Positions 51,530 to 61,604 are shown, numbered from the stretch's first letter. The stretch: DNA of 64,000 nucleotides from VAZQ01 sp963721005 (GCA_963721005.1 CAVRHR010000003.1:1736001-1800000), one strand, 5' to 3'. Notes: generated from the letters alone by a model not told the origin. Made by a program: numbers and translations.

Positions 51530-52531
51530 ATGACCACCGAACCGATGACCCGCACCCTCGAGGCCGACGCGGCGGCGGTCGCGGCAGCGGCGCGCTGCCT
51601 TGCCGCCGGCGGCCTCCTCGCCTTCCCGACCGAGACCGTCTATGGGCTGGGCGCCGATGCCCGCAGCGGCGAGGCGGTGGCGCGGCTCTATGAGGCCAAG
51701 GGCCGGCCGGCGTTCAATCCGCTCATCTGCCACGTCGAGGATCGGGTCGCGGCCGCCCGGCTCGGGCGCTTCGATGCCGATGCGGCGCGACTGGCGCAGG
51801 CGCTGTGGCCCGGCCCCCTCACCCTGGTGGTGCCCAAGCGGCCCGATTGCGGAGTAGCGGAGCTCGCGACCGCCGGGCTGCCCACCATCGCGCTGCGGGT
51901 GCCCGACCATCCGGTCGCGCGCGCCATCCTGGCGGCCTTCGGCCACCCGGTGGTGGCGCCGTCGGCCAACCGCTCCGGCCATGTCTCGCCCACCACCGCA
52001 GCGCATGTGCTGGCCGACCTGCGCGGCCGCATCGACCTCATCGTCGACGGCGGGCCGACCCCGGTCGGGGTCGAATCCACCATCGTGGCCTGCCTCGACC
52101 GGCCGGTCCTGCTGCGGCCGGGCGGGCTGCCGCGGGCACAGATCGAGGCGGCGCTCGGCTACGCGCTGCCGGAGGCCACGCCGGAGGACAACGGCCAGAT
52201 CGAGGATGGCGTCGCCCCGATGGCGCCGGGCCAGCTCGCCTCGCACTATGCGCCGCGTGCCGGCCTGCGCCTCGATGCCGACCGGGTGGCGCCCGGCGAG
52301 GCGCTGCTCGCCTTCGGCCCGGTGCTGCCGCCCGGAGCCGCCGGTGCGGCACAGGTCCTCAACCTGTCGGCGCGCGGCGACCTGATCGAGGCCGCCGCCA
52401 ACCTGTTCTCGCACTTGCGCGCGCTCGATGCGCCGGGCGTCAGCATGATCGCGGTCATGCCGGTGCCGCCGCACGGGCTCGGCGAAGCCATCAACGATCG
52501 CCTGCGGCGGGGCCAGGCGCCGCGCGGCTGA
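51530..52531 (+). CDS. tsaC: L-threonylcarbamoyladenylate synthase (Sua5/YrdC type)
   Basis: The start is taken at ATG 51530 (51545 also possible). 333 residues: YrdC domain 'GGLLAFPTETVYGLGADARS', 'YEAKGRPAFNPLICHVEDR', 'WPGPLTLVVPKR' and 'PVVAPSANRSGHVSPTTAAH', then a Sua5-type C-terminal domain after 'QLASHYAPRAGLRLDADRVA'. It makes threonylcarbamoyl-AMP for the t6A modification of tRNAs. The open frame extends upstream through the tRNA gene, but that part is an artefact. Confidence 0.96.
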   Translation: MTTEPMTRTLEADAAAVAAAARCLAAGGLLAFPTETVYGLGADARSGEAVARLYEAKGRPAFNPLICHVEDRVAAARLGRFDADAARLAQALWPGPLTLVVPKRPDCGVAELATAGLPTIALRVPDHPVARAILAAFGHPVVAPSANRSGHVSPTTAAHVLADLRGRIDLIVDGGPTPVGVESTIVACLDRPVLLRPGGLPRAQIEAALGYALPEATPEDNGQIEDGVAPMAPGQLASHYAPRAGLRLDADRVAPGEALLAFGPVLPPGAAGAAQVLNLSARGDLIEAAANLFSHLRALDAPGVSMIAVMPVPPHGLGEAINDRLRRGQAPRG

Positions 52532-52544
52532 GCATCGCCGGGCG

Positions 52545-53618
52545 TCACTGGCCGGGCGTCGAGGCCTCGCTCAGCACCTCTGGCAGCAGCTGCTTCCACC
52601 ACTTGGCCTCGCCGGAGGTGCCGTGCCCGCGGGTCTCGGTCGATGCGGGGATCTGGTAGTAGCGGCCGTTCTTCACCCGCTTGATCTCGCGTTCGAGAAT
52701 GCCGAGCTCGACCGGGTTGCGCTCGTCGTCGGCCGCATTGATCGCCAGCACGCGGGCCTTGATCTTCTCCAGGCCGCCCGATGGGTCATAATCGCGCGAG
52801 GCGTCGTACGAATAGATGTAGTCGTTGGCGTCGGCGGTGAAGCGTTCCGCCAGCCGCGCCTCCACGATCTTGTCCGCCTGCGCCCGTGTCGGCGCCGCGT
52901 GATAGAGCGCCCGGGTGCCGCCGCCGGTCGCCATGCTGAAGAAATTCGCGGCGAGCCGCAGGCTCGGCGGCTGCTCGGCGTAATTGCCGTCGTGGTAGGC
53001 CGGATCGGAGCGGATGGTCTCGATCATCATGCGGCGGAGCATCCAGTTGCGTCCCGCCATGGCGGTCGGCTGCGAGCCGAGCGGCATCAGCACGCTCATG
53101 AAGTCGGGATACATCTCGCCCCAGATCCAGGCATGCATGCCGCCCATGGATTGGCCGATCACCAGCTTGAGGTGGCGGACGCCCAGATGCTCGGTGAGCA
53201 GGCGATACTGCGCCACCACCATGTCGTCGTAGTTATATCTCGGAAAGCGCGTGCGCAGCCCGTCCGAAGGCCGCGACGACTTGCCGGAGCCGAGCGCATC
53301 CGGAATGATGATGTAATATTTGGCGGCATCGAGCGGCTGGCCGGGACCGAACAGCTCGCCCGCAAAACCCTTGCCCAACATGGTCTCTCCCGAGCCGCTC
53401 GAGCCGTGCAGCACCAGCACCGGCTCGCCGGTGGGCGCACCCAGCGTCCGGTAGTGCAGCCGCAATTCGGGCAGCACCTCGCCGGTGTGAAAGCGGAAGT
53501 CCTTCACCACGAAATCGCCCGGCTGCGGCGTATCGGCCGCCTGCGCGCGCGCGGCGCCCACCATGAGGGCGAAGCCGAGCAAGACATGAGTGCCGAGGAT
53601 GTCGAGGCGCATGTTCAA
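52545..53618 (-). CDS. Exported alpha/beta hydrolase, MetX-like
   Basis: 357 residues with a signal peptide (LLGFALMVGAARAQAADTP). 'LRLHYRTLGAPTGEPVLVLH', nucleophile Ser in LVIGQSMGGMHAWIWGEMYP, Asp in 'LAINAADDERNP' and His in 'TRGHGTSGEAKWWKQLLPEV' form the triad. The 'Y-R-T-L-G' opening and G-Q-S-M-G-G-M are those of homoserine acetyltransferase-like hydrolases, but the signal peptide argues for a periplasmic hydrolase rather than methionine synthesis. Convergent with tsaC. Confidence 0.9.
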   Translation of the reverse strand: MNMRLDILGTHVLLGFALMVGAARAQAADTPQPGDFVVKDFRFHTGEVLPELRLHYRTLGAPTGEPVLVLHGSSGSGETMLGKGFAGELFGPGQPLDAAKYYIIIPDALGSGKSSRPSDGLRTRFPRYNYDDMVVAQYRLLTEHLGVRHLKLVIGQSMGGMHAWIWGEMYPDFMSVLMPLGSQPTAMAGRNWMLRRMMIETIRSDPAYHDGNYAEQPPSLRLAANFFSMATGGGTRALYHAAPTRAQADKIVEARLAERFTADANDYIYSYDASRDYDPSGGLEKIKARVLAINAADDERNPVELGILEREIKRVKNGRYYQIPASTETRGHGTSGEAKWWKQLLPEVLSEASTPGQ

Positions 53619-53935
53619 CTGCCCAATGAAATGCCGAGCCCTGTGTCTCGCGGCCGCGATTGCGTGGCTGACCCGCGAAGGCGGCGAATAGTGTCACTTT
53701 TCCGGCCTGCCGGGAAGCCGGGCGCGGGCCGCGTCGAGCTCGAGCCCCGCGGGCAGGTATCTCGGTGCCGACGACGAGCCGCTCGTCGGAGCGCCATTCA
53801 CAAAACTGATTCCTCCCAGACATCAGCTTGAGATCATGCCTGCCGATGTTCGCCGTTGCCGAGCCCGAGCCGTTCCGGACCGGGTCGACGTTCTGCCGTC
53901 GGCGGCAAATACAAACATTTACAGGAGCAGTCCTC

Positions 53936-55763
53936 ATGATGCGGGAATCGCTTTTCAAGTCCTTGTGCCTCGCCACGGGCGCGCTCGGCGCGCTCGGCGT
54001 CGCGCCGGTATCCGCCGGGTCGCCGACGACGCCGATCCAGCACGTCATCATCATCGTCGGCGAGAACCACACCTTCGACAATCTGTTCGGCACCTACCGG
54101 CCCATGCCCGGCCAGACCATCGACAACCTCCTGAGCAAAGGCATCGTCAAAGCCGACGGCACGCCAGGCCCGCGGTTCGAGCGGGCCGAGCAGCGGATCG
54201 GCCGCGACGAGATCCGCTACAATGCCGAGACATTCTCGACCGGCGAATATGCGACCCTGCCGCAGCCCTACACGACCTCGGGCATCGGCCTGCCGCCCGG
54301 CGTTCCGGACACGAGGTTCCCGACCAACCTGCCGAACGGCCCCTATCAGATCAGCAAATACGTGCCCTATGCCGCCTATACCGGCGATCCGGTCCATCGC
54401 TTCTTCCAGATGTGGCAGGACTTCGATGGCGGCAAGCTCGACAAGTTCGTCTGGGTCGAGGAGACGATCGGCACCGGCTCGAACGGCGCGCCGTTCCCCT
54501 CCGGTGGGTTCAATCCCAAGGAAGGCGCCATCTCGATGGGTTTCTACAACATGAACCCGTTCACCGACGCGGCCGGCCACCCGCAACCCGGCGACGCGCC
54601 GTTCTTCAAGTCGCTCGCCGACCAATACGCGCTCAGCGACAACTACCATCAGGCCATCATGGGCGGCACGGGCGCCAACTTCCAGGCGCTGATCTCCGGC
54701 GACGCGGCATTCTTCACCAACACCAATCTCAACGGCACCCCGGCGGTACCGTTGAGCAACCAGATCGAGAACCCGGACCCGGTATCGGAAACCAATAACT
54801 ATTATACCCAGGACGGCTACAGCGGCGGCTCCTACGTGAACTGCTCCGATCCGATGGCGCCGGGTGTCGCCTCGGTCAACGAGCAGCTCAACCGCCACCG
54901 CGTGTCGCGGTCGAACTGCGCGCCCAATCACTATTATCTGGTCAACAACTACGCCATGTACTGGAACCAGAGCAGCAGCAAACCGGGCACGCTTGGGCCG
55001 AGCTCGTTCACCCTGCCGCCGCAGAGCAACCCGACCATCGCCGACGTCATGACGGCCCACGGCGTGTCGTGGAAATATTACAGCGGAGATCGCGGCACCG
55101 ATCCGACCGTGTTCGCCCATTCGGTCGATGGCATACCGCTGCTGTTCCACTCATATTGCGGCATCTGCGACCCGCTTACCGGCTATCTGAGCATCATGAA
55201 GCACCCCTCGGAAGAGGCCAAGCTGCAGAACTACGGCGCGTTCCTGCAGGACGTTGCCAACGGCACCCTGCCGGCGGTCGCCTTCGTGCGTCCGTTCGAG
55301 GCCCTGGCCGGGCATCCGGCGGATTCGACCAGCGATCTCTATGAGCAATTCCTGCAGAAGCTGATCGCCCGCGTGCAGGGCAACGCCGCACTGTGGGCAT
55401 CCACCGCGATCTTCATCACCACCGACGAAGGCGGCGGCTACTACGATTTCGGGCTATATCCAGCCGCTCGACTTCTTCGGCGACGGCACCCGCATTCCGT
55501 TCATCGCGATCTCGCCCTACGCCAAGAAGGGCTTCGTCGATCACACCTATTACGACCACGTCTCGCTGTCGAAATTCATCGAGAGGAACTGGGAACTGCC
55601 GCGCATCTCGCAGCGCAGCCGCGACAACCTGCCCAACCCGGTCGCCGACCGCGATAACCCTTATCGGCCGGAGAACGGCCCCGCCATCGGCGATCTCATG
55701 AACCTGTTCAGCTTCCCGGGTGACCGGGATCACGACCGGGATCATGATCACGACCGGGACTAG
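53936..55763 (+). pseudogene. Phosphoesterase / phospholipase C-type enzyme, frameshifted
   Basis: ATG 53936 behind CAGGAG starts a signal peptide (MMRESLFKSLCLATGALGAL). The mature protein shows the phosphoesterase family (PF04185) motifs: 'IQHVIIIVGENHTFDNLFGT', 'SDNYHQAIMGGTGANFQALI' and 'IFITTDEGGGYYD'. At 55447-55449 one extra T shifts the frame. With it removed the protein reads 'SGYIQPLDFFGDGTRIPFIA', ISPYAKKGFVDHTYYDHVSL and ends in a His/Asp-rich tail (DRDHDRDHDHDRD) at 55763. The restored length of about 608 is right for the family. The shift removes the last conserved motifs. Confidence 0.9.
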
Positions 55764-55933
55764 GTCTCGGCTGGTTGGTCATTAGCCGGCCTTTCCCGGC
55801 AACCATCGGCATCGTCGAAGGGCTGCGCTCACCCGAGCGCAGCCCTTCTGCATGCGCGCCGCGCGGAAAATGCCGTGCCCACACGCCTGCGGAATGATAG
55901 GAGTGCGGCCCGACCCGATGATGGACGACGCGC

Positions 55934-57373
55934 TTGACCGAGCTCCCCGCCACCCTGCCACCGCCGCACCCGCTGCCCGCCGATCTGCTCGCCCGCTTCG
56001 CCGCGATCGTGGGGGCGCGCCATGCGATCACGCAGGCCTCCGACATTGCGCCGTACGTGTCCGAGGAGCGCGAGCTTTATCACGGCTGGTCGCCGCTGGT
56101 GCTGCGCCCGGGCAGCGTCGAGGAGGTCGCCGCCATCGCCAAGCTCGCCAACGATACCCGCACCCCGCTGGTGCCGCAGGGCGGCAATACCGGCCTGGTC
56201 GGCGGCCAGACCCCGCTGCACGGCGAGGTCGTGCTGTCGCTCAAGCGGCTCGACCGCGTGCGCGAGGTCGACCCCACCTCCAACACCATGACCTGCGAGG
56301 CCGGCGTCATCTTGATGCGGGCGCAGGAGGCCGCCGCCGCGGCCGGGCGCCTGTTCCCGCTGTCGCTCGGCGCCGAGGGCAGCTGCACCATCGGAGGCAA
56401 CCTCTCGACCAATGCGGGCGGCACCGGCGCGCTCGCCTATGGGGTGGCGCGCGAGCTGGTGCTCGGGCTCGAGGTGGTGCTGGCCGACGGGCGCATCATG
56501 CGCAACCTGCGCAAGCTCAAGAAGGACAATACCGGCTACGACCTGCGACACCTGTTCATCGGCGCCGAAGGCACGCTCGGCATCATCACGGCGGCGGTGC
56601 TCAAGCTGTTTCCGCGCCCGCGCTCGGTCGAGACCGCCTTCATCGGCCTGCCGTCGCCGCATGCGGCACTGGCGCTGTTCAATCTCGCCAATGAGCGGGC
56701 GGGCGGCGCCGTCACCGGCTTCGAGCTCATCCCGCGCATCGCGCTCGAGTTCGCGGTGCGCCACGCCCCCGCCTGCCGCGATCCGCTCGGCGCCCCGCAT
56801 CCCTGGTACGTGCTGATCGAGCTCTCGTCGCAGGCGCGCGAGGGCCTGCGCGCCGCGATCGAGGAAATCCTCGCCGCCGGCGCCGAGCAGTCTCTCATCA
56901 CGGATGCCACCATCGCGTCGAGCCTCGAGCAGGCCAAGGCGTTCTGGCTGCTGCGCCACCACATCGCCGACACCCAGAAATACGAGGGCGGCTCGATCAA
57001 GCACGACGTCTCGGTGCCGGTGACGGCGGTGCCGGACTTCATCGTGGAGGCGAGCGCCGCGGTCGAAGGCATGATCGCCGGCGCCCGCCCCTGCCCGTTC
57101 GGCCATCTCGGCGACGGCAACATCCATTTCAACATCAGCCAGCCGGTCGGTGCCGACCGGGCGGCGTTCCTGGCCCATTGGGACGCGGTCAACGCGGCGG
57201 TGTTCGCGATCGTGGCCCGTCACGGCGGCTCGATCTCGGCCGAGCACGGCATCGGGGTGATGAAACGCGATCTGCTGCCGGGCGTGAAGGATCCGGTGGC
57301 CATGAGCCTGATGCGTGGCTTCAAGCGCACGCTCGACCCGAACAACATCCTCAATCCAGGGAAGGTGCTGTAG
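55934..57373 (+). CDS. FAD-linked D-2-hydroxyacid dehydrogenase (GlcD/D2HGDH type)
   Basis: 479 residues from a TTG start. FAD-binding domain: 'RTPLVPQGGNTGLVGGQTPL', 'GAEGSCTIGGNLSTNAGGTG', 'LRHLFIGAEGTLGIITAAVL'. FAD-oxidase C domain: 'GGSIKHDVSVPVTAVPDFI', 'PCPFGHLGDGNIHFNISQPV', 'HGGSISAEHGIGVMKRDLL' and 'LDPNNILNPGKVL', containing the His/Asp metal and substrate site. Oxidises D-lactate, D-2-hydroxyglutarate or similar, passing electrons to a carrier. It stands alone, followed by a long inverted repeat. Confidence 0.95.
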   Translation: MTELPATLPPPHPLPADLLARFAAIVGARHAITQASDIAPYVSEERELYHGWSPLVLRPGSVEEVAAIAKLANDTRTPLVPQGGNTGLVGGQTPLHGEVVLSLKRLDRVREVDPTSNTMTCEAGVILMRAQEAAAAAGRLFPLSLGAEGSCTIGGNLSTNAGGTGALAYGVARELVLGLEVVLADGRIMRNLRKLKKDNTGYDLRHLFIGAEGTLGIITAAVLKLFPRPRSVETAFIGLPSPHAALALFNLANERAGGAVTGFELIPRIALEFAVRHAPACRDPLGAPHPWYVLIELSSQAREGLRAAIEEILAAGAEQSLITDATIASSLEQAKAFWLLRHHIADTQKYEGGSIKHDVSVPVTAVPDFIVEASAAVEGMIAGARPCPFGHLGDGNIHFNISQPVGADRAAFLAHWDAVNAAVFAIVARHGGSISAEHGIGVMKRDLLPGVKDPVAMSLMRGFKRTLDPNNILNPGKVL

Positions 57374-57377
57374 TTTT

Positions 57378-57473
57378 GTAGGGTGGGTTGAGTTCTTACG
57401 AAACCCACCGACTGAGTTTGTTTGATCGACCGATGGTGGGTTACGGCGCAAGGGCGCCTAACCCACCCTACGA
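57378..57473. repeat. Large inverted repeat between convergent genes
   Basis: GTAGGGTGGGTT at the left pairs with AACCCACCCTAC at the right, and inside CGAAACCCACCGACTG pairs loosely with CGATGGTGGGTTACG. It lies between the dehydrogenase and SRAP gene ends and overlaps the last codons of the latter. It may act as a bidirectional terminator and has the look of a dispersed repeat. Confidence 0.75.
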
Positions 57474-58229
57474 ATCCTGAAACAGCGACGGCTGCCGTTC
57501 ATCGGGCTTGGGCTTGCGCGCGCGCTTGGGCACGGGAGCGGGCGCCGGCGCGGACACCTCCTCCGCCGACACCGGCCCGATCAGCTCCGGCCCGTCATTG
57601 GCGGTGCGGTTGACCGCGGTCGACACCGGAAAGGCTTCGAGCAGCGCCTCGGGCGCCGGCACCAGGAACGCCGCCGCGGTCAGGGCATCGACCGATGCGC
57701 AATCGAGCCACAGGTCGAAGGCAGCCGGTTGAAGGATCGCCGGCATGCGCTCGGCGATCGCGCTCAGCAGGCGGTTGGCCGGCGTGGTGATGATGGCGAC
57801 GCTCTCCACCTCCTCGCCGTTCGGTCCCTCCCAGGTCTCCCACAGGCCCGCGAAGGCGATCGGCTGGCTGCTCTTCTGACGGATGAAGAACGGCCGCTTG
57901 CGCTCGCCATGCTCGGTCCATTCGTAGAAGCCATCGGCCGGCACCAGGCAGCGGCGCCGCTTCATGGCGTTGCGAAACGCCGGCTTGTCGTTGACGGATT
58001 CGCCACGCGCCACATGCAGGAGCGAGAATTGCCGGGGGTCCTTCACCCAGGACGGAATGAGACCCCAGCGCACCAGCGCGAAATGGCGCTTGCCCTGGTC
58101 GAGCCGCACGATCGGCACCGGCTGGGTCGGGGCGATGTTGTAGCGCGGCGGGAAGTTCGGCTGCTCCGGATAGCCGAACAATTGCCGCATGGCCTCCGGA
58201 GCCGTGGTGATGGAGTAGCGTCCGCACAT
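57468..58229 (-). CDS. SRAP-family abasic-site processing protein (HMCES/YedK-like)
   Basis: 253 residues. Met-Cys2-Gly-Arg-Tyr start (Cys2 becomes the catalytic N-terminus), 'RYNIAPTQPVPIVRL' (Asn), 'LVRWGLIPSWVKDPRQFSLL' and 'CLVPADGFYEWTEHGERKRP' (Glu). The usual H-D-R segment after ITTxAN reads 'LLSAIAERMPAILQPAAFDL', so the conserved His is Ala. SRAP proteins cross-link to abasic sites in single-stranded DNA; the His helps in the chemistry and in release. The C-terminus is an Ala/Pro/Lys-rich tail ending QPSLFQDS. Confidence 0.93.
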   Translation of the reverse strand: MCGRYSITTAPEAMRQLFGYPEQPNFPPRYNIAPTQPVPIVRLDQGKRHFALVRWGLIPSWVKDPRQFSLLHVARGESVNDKPAFRNAMKRRRCLVPADGFYEWTEHGERKRPFFIRQKSSQPIAFAGLWETWEGPNGEEVESVAIITTPANRLLSAIAERMPAILQPAAFDLWLDCASVDALTAAAFLVPAPEALLEAFPVSTAVNRTANDGPELIGPVSAEEVSAPAPAPVPKRARKPKPDERQPSLFQDS

Positions 58230-58364
58230 GGGACTTTCGCTCCGCGGCTGGACCGCCGCCTTAAGGCCGCATTAACCATAGCGCACAAGACTTTAAGGCG
58301 CGACATTGCGGCCGCGACCGAACCGGCCGCCGCGCCCGGAACGGCCTTTGGAGCCTAGATAATC

Positions 58365-58808
58365 GTGGCGGATGCAAGATCCTACCCCGAACGGCCGTTT
58401 CTGGCGGTGAGCGCAGCGATCGTGCGGGCCGGGCAGGTGCTGGTGGTACGGCGGGCCCGGGCGCCCGCCGACGGCCTGTTCAGCCTGCCGGGCGGCGTGG
58501 TGGAGATCGGCGAGACCTTGGTGCAGGCGGTCATTCGCGAGGTGGCCGAGGAAACCGCCTTGACGATCGAGCCGGTCGGGCTCGTGGGCTATCGGGAAGC
58601 GATCGCGCGCGACCGCGACGACCGGGTCGAGCGGCACTTCGTCATCCTGCCGTTTGCGGCGCGCTGGCTCGCCGGCGAGCCGGTCCTGAACGAGGAGCTC
58701 TCGCAGGCGCGCTGGGTAGCCCCGGCCGAGCTCGCCGGATTGCCGACCACGCCCGGTCTCGCCGAGATCGTGGCGAGCGCATTCGCGCTCTTGTCGAAGG
58801 CCGATTGA
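58365..58808 (+). CDS. NUDIX hydrolase
   Basis: 147 residues from a GTG start. The Nudix box 'GGVVEIGETLVQAVIREVAE' plus ETAL fits G-x5-E-x7-R-E-U-x-E-E with Ala for the last Gly. The N-terminal strand 'PFLAVSAAIVRAGQVLVVRR' and 'LFSLPGG' are usual. It probably hydrolyses a nucleoside diphosphate derivative. It overlaps nothing; the next gene starts 140 bases on. Confidence 0.92.
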   Translation: MADARSYPERPFLAVSAAIVRAGQVLVVRRARAPADGLFSLPGGVVEIGETLVQAVIREVAEETALTIEPVGLVGYREAIARDRDDRVERHFVILPFAARWLAGEPVLNEELSQARWVAPAELAGLPTTPGLAEIVASAFALLSKAD

Positions 58809-58948
58809 AGAGGCGCGGGCGGCGCCCGCTTGCGCCATCTTTCCGGCGACTGATCGCCACACTCGATGCGGGCGGAGACTGCCGGCTTGCCAGGCGCGGC
58901 GCTGCGGCCTATCCCGATCCGACTCATCCGGCATCATACCGACGCATC

Positions 58949-59326
58949 ATGGCGCGACGCATTCTGATCCTGGCTCTGCTCGGTCTCTTCGCGTTCGGCG
59001 CGCCCGCGCGCGCGCAGGAGACGGTCGCGCCTTATGACGCCACGCTGCAGCGGCTGGCCGAAATCCTGGGCGCGCTGCATTACCTGCGCGGCATCTGCGG
59101 CGCCAACGAGGGACAAAAGTGGCGCAACCAGATGCAGGCCCTGGTCGACGCCGAGGCCCCGACCGGGGACCGGCGCACCCGCATGATAGCGGGCTTCAAC
59201 CGCGGCTTTCGCATCTTTCAGCAGAGCTACCGGACCTGCACGCCGGCGGCCGACCTGGTGATCCGCCGGTACCTCGATGAGGGCTCCAAGATCGCCCGCG
59301 AGGTGACGGCCCGCTATGCGAATTGA
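58949..59326 (+). CDS. TIGR02301-type exported protein
   Basis: The frame opens at 58805, but ATG 58949 starts a signal peptide (MARRILILALLGLFAFGAPA, cut at RAQ-ET); 125 residues. 'APYDATLQRLAEILGALHYL', 'RGICGANEGQKWRNQMQALV' and 'NRGFRIFQQSYRTCTPAADL' with two Cys match the TIGR02301 family, restricted to Rhizobiales-type alphaproteobacteria. Function unknown; periplasmic. Confidence 0.88.
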   Translation: MARRILILALLGLFAFGAPARAQETVAPYDATLQRLAEILGALHYLRGICGANEGQKWRNQMQALVDAEAPTGDRRTRMIAGFNRGFRIFQQSYRTCTPAADLVIRRYLDEGSKIAREVTARYAN

Positions 59327-59441
59327 CGCGCGTTAACCCTTCCTAAAGTTGTGGCTAGGCAGGCGTCGGGCGCATGCTAATTTGCCGCATCGACTTCAGG
59401 GGCGGACCCGCCGGCAACTCTCATCAAATCGAAAATCTTGC

Positions 59442-59702
59442 ATGACCACGCAGGCGATCCAGGCTCCGGCATATGTTCCGGAACACGAACAGAAGCGCGT
59501 CGCGCTCGGCTATCTGCACGAGGCCTGGGCGGAGGCGCGCATCGAAGGCGTCGACGGCGATTGCCTGGCGCAGGCCTGCCTGTTCGCGGCCTTCGCCGAG
59601 TTCGTGGCGACCTACGGCGAGGACGCGGCCGCGCAATTCGCCGAGGGCCTCGCGGTGCGCATCCGCAACGGCGAGTTCTCGCTCGCGTTGGCGCGCCAGT
59701 AA
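59442..59702 (+). CDS. Small conserved-type cytoplasmic protein
   Basis: 86 residues from ATG 59442: 'YVPEHEQKRVALGYLHEAWA', EARIEGVDGDCLAQACLFAA, FAEFVATYGEDAAAQFAEGL, AVRIRNGEFSLALARQ. Compact helical protein with two Cys, of the sort kept across Rhizobiales next to TIGR02301 genes. No function known. Confidence 0.75.
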   Translation: MTTQAIQAPAYVPEHEQKRVALGYLHEAWAEARIEGVDGDCLAQACLFAAFAEFVATYGEDAAAQFAEGLAVRIRNGEFSLALARQ

Positions 59703-59887
59703 CCATCCCAAGCCCATCGCCGAACCTCGAAGGCCAGCCATAGCGGCGCGGCGCGCGACCGGCTTGTCCGTCGGCATGAGCGATCCGGGACGGCGCCGCG
59801 TGTGTGATACGCTGCGATTTTGCTGATTCGCTGCAGCCGAGCCCGCAAGCCATGCCGTTGCGCGCCCTCCCCGCTCCGTCCGCCAAA

Positions 59888-60565
59888 ATGCGTATCATGT
59901 GGCGGCTCCCGACCGCGCTCGGGGGGCTGCTCGCGACGGCGGCGGTCGCGCTCGCCTGGACTGGAGGCGCCCTCGCACAGGCCAAGGTTCGCACCGAGAC
60001 GATCCGGCCGCCGGCGGCCACCACGCCGCCGTTCACCCAGTTCGTTCCGCCCGCAAAGGACGGGAGCCCCACGGCCCACCCGGCGGCTGCAGCCGAGACG
60101 CCGGCCGCGCCGGCCGCCGATCTCGTCCAGCTGCCGCCGGCGGTACAGCGCATGCGGGATCGCATTCTGTCGGCGGCCCGCACCGGCGACCTGGAGACGC
60201 TGCTCGCCCTGATGCGGGCGAACGGCGGCATGCCGATCTTCTCCCACACCCAGAAGCAGGATCCGGCCGCGTACTGGAAGGAGAACTACCCGGACTCCGA
60301 CGGGGTCGAGATTCTCTCGATCCTGATCTCGATCCTCGAGACCCAGCCGGTCCGTACCGACGCCGGGACGCCGAAGGAAGCTTATGTGTGGCCCTACTTC
60401 GCCCGGCTCCCGGTCAAATCGCTGACGCCGGCCCAGAAGGTCGAGCTGTTCCGGGTGGTCACCGGCTCCGACTACAAGGAGATGCTGGAACGCGGCCGCT
60501 ACGTCTTCTATCAGGTCGGAATCGCGCCCGACGGCGCCTGGCGCTATTTCCTCGCCAGCGAGTAA
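59888..60565 (+). CDS. Exported hypothetical protein
   Basis: Start chosen at ATG 59888 for its signal peptide (MRIMWRLPTALGGLLATAAV...GALAQ); ATG 59852 or GTG 59804 are alternatives. About 225 residues. A Pro/Ala-rich linker leads to a conserved-looking C-terminal domain, 'VQRMRDRILSAARTGDLETL', LALMRANGGMPIFSHTQKQD, 'AYVWPYFARLPVKSLTPAQK' and YKEMLERGRYVFYQVGIAPD. No family name; periplasmic in all likelihood. Confidence 0.75.
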   Translation: MRIMWRLPTALGGLLATAAVALAWTGGALAQAKVRTETIRPPAATTPPFTQFVPPAKDGSPTAHPAAAAETPAAPAADLVQLPPAVQRMRDRILSAARTGDLETLLALMRANGGMPIFSHTQKQDPAAYWKENYPDSDGVEILSILISILETQPVRTDAGTPKEAYVWPYFARLPVKSLTPAQKVELFRVVTGSDYKEMLERGRYVFYQVGIAPDGAWRYFLASE

Positions 60566-60736
60566 CCCCCGTCAGCGTGGTCACGCCGCCGAATGGTCGC
60601 AAGCCGCGAATTGTGAAGAGAATCGCAATCGATATCCGAGGGTTAGAACGGTTTCTTCAGGATACCGGCCGACCCGGCCGGGCGCTCGTGCGCACAGCGC
60701 CTTACCTTTCCCGGCGACATCTGGCAGATAGCGGAC

Positions 60737-61604
60737 ATGAAGGCAGCGCTTCTCCCCGATCGCGGCGTGGTCAAGGTCGCCGGCACCGATGCCCGCAAGT
60801 TCTTGAACGGGTTGGTGACGGCCGACTTGGTCGGCGTGAGCGCGGCCAGTCCCCGCTTTACGGCTTTGCTGACGCCGCAGGGCAAGATCATCGTCGATTT
60901 CATCGTGGTCGAGGCCGCCGACGGCTTGCTGCTCGATTGCCCGCGGGCGCAGGCTCAGGCGCTGGTCGAGCGCCTTAGCTTCTACAAGCTGCGCGCCAAG
61001 GTCACGGTGGAGAATCGATCCGATGTCCTCGGCGTGATGGCGATCTGGGACGGCGCCGCCGCGGGCGACTTCTTGCTATCCGGACCCGCGGCTGCCGCAA
61101 TTGGGGCTGCGCTGCATCTTGCCAACATCCACGCAAGCCGCAGCAGCCGCGGTCGGGGCCGAATTGGTCGATGCCGCCGCCTACGAGGCGCACCGGATCG
61201 CGCTCGGGGTACCGTCCGGCGGTCTCGATTTCGCCTACGGCGACGCCTTCCCGCACGAAGCCGACATGGACCAGCTGCACGGGGTCGATTTCCAAAAGGG
61301 CTGCTATGTCGGCCAGGAAGTCGTATCGCGCGTGGAGCATCGCGGCTCAGCCCGCACCCGCGTGATTCCGGTGGCATTCGACGGGGTGGCGCCCGCGACC
61401 GGCAGCGCGGTCACGGCGGCGGGAAGATCGCTCGGCACGATGGGCTCGTCGGCGGGACACCGTGGTCTCGCGCTGCTGCGCCTGGAGCGGGTCGATGACG
61501 CGCTGGCGGCCGGCGCGGCGCTCACGGCGGGCCACGTGTCGCTGCGGCTGGTCAAGCCGGCCTGGGCGCGCTTCGCATTCCCGGGCGATCCGGCACCCCC
61601 ATGA
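60737..61604 (+). pseudogene. ygfZ: Folate-binding YgfZ/GcvT-like protein, frameshifted
   Basis: ATG 60737: 'LLPDRGVVKVAGTDARKFLN', GLVTADLV and 'RFTALLTPQGKIIVDFIVVE' give the N-terminal half. After the WDGAAAGDF segment one base is wrong near 61068-61076. The other frame continues 'YPDPRLPQLGLRCILPT', 'AAYEAHRIALGVPSGGLDF' and the family mark 'FQKGCYVGQEVVSRVEHRG' with its conserved Cys. YgfZ supports Fe-S cluster proteins using tetrahydrofolate. The stop overlaps the next start (ATGA). Both halves look conserved, so a sequence error is likely. Confidence 0.9.

Noticed and set aside
52623..53831. 402-codon plus-strand frame opposite the MetX-like hydrolase
   Set aside because: Arg/His/Ala-rich shadow of a certain minus-strand gene.
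55829..57451. 540-codon minus-strand frame opposite the FAD dehydrogenase
   Set aside because: Typical high-GC antisense frame without motifs; the sense strand encodes a clear GlcD-type enzyme.
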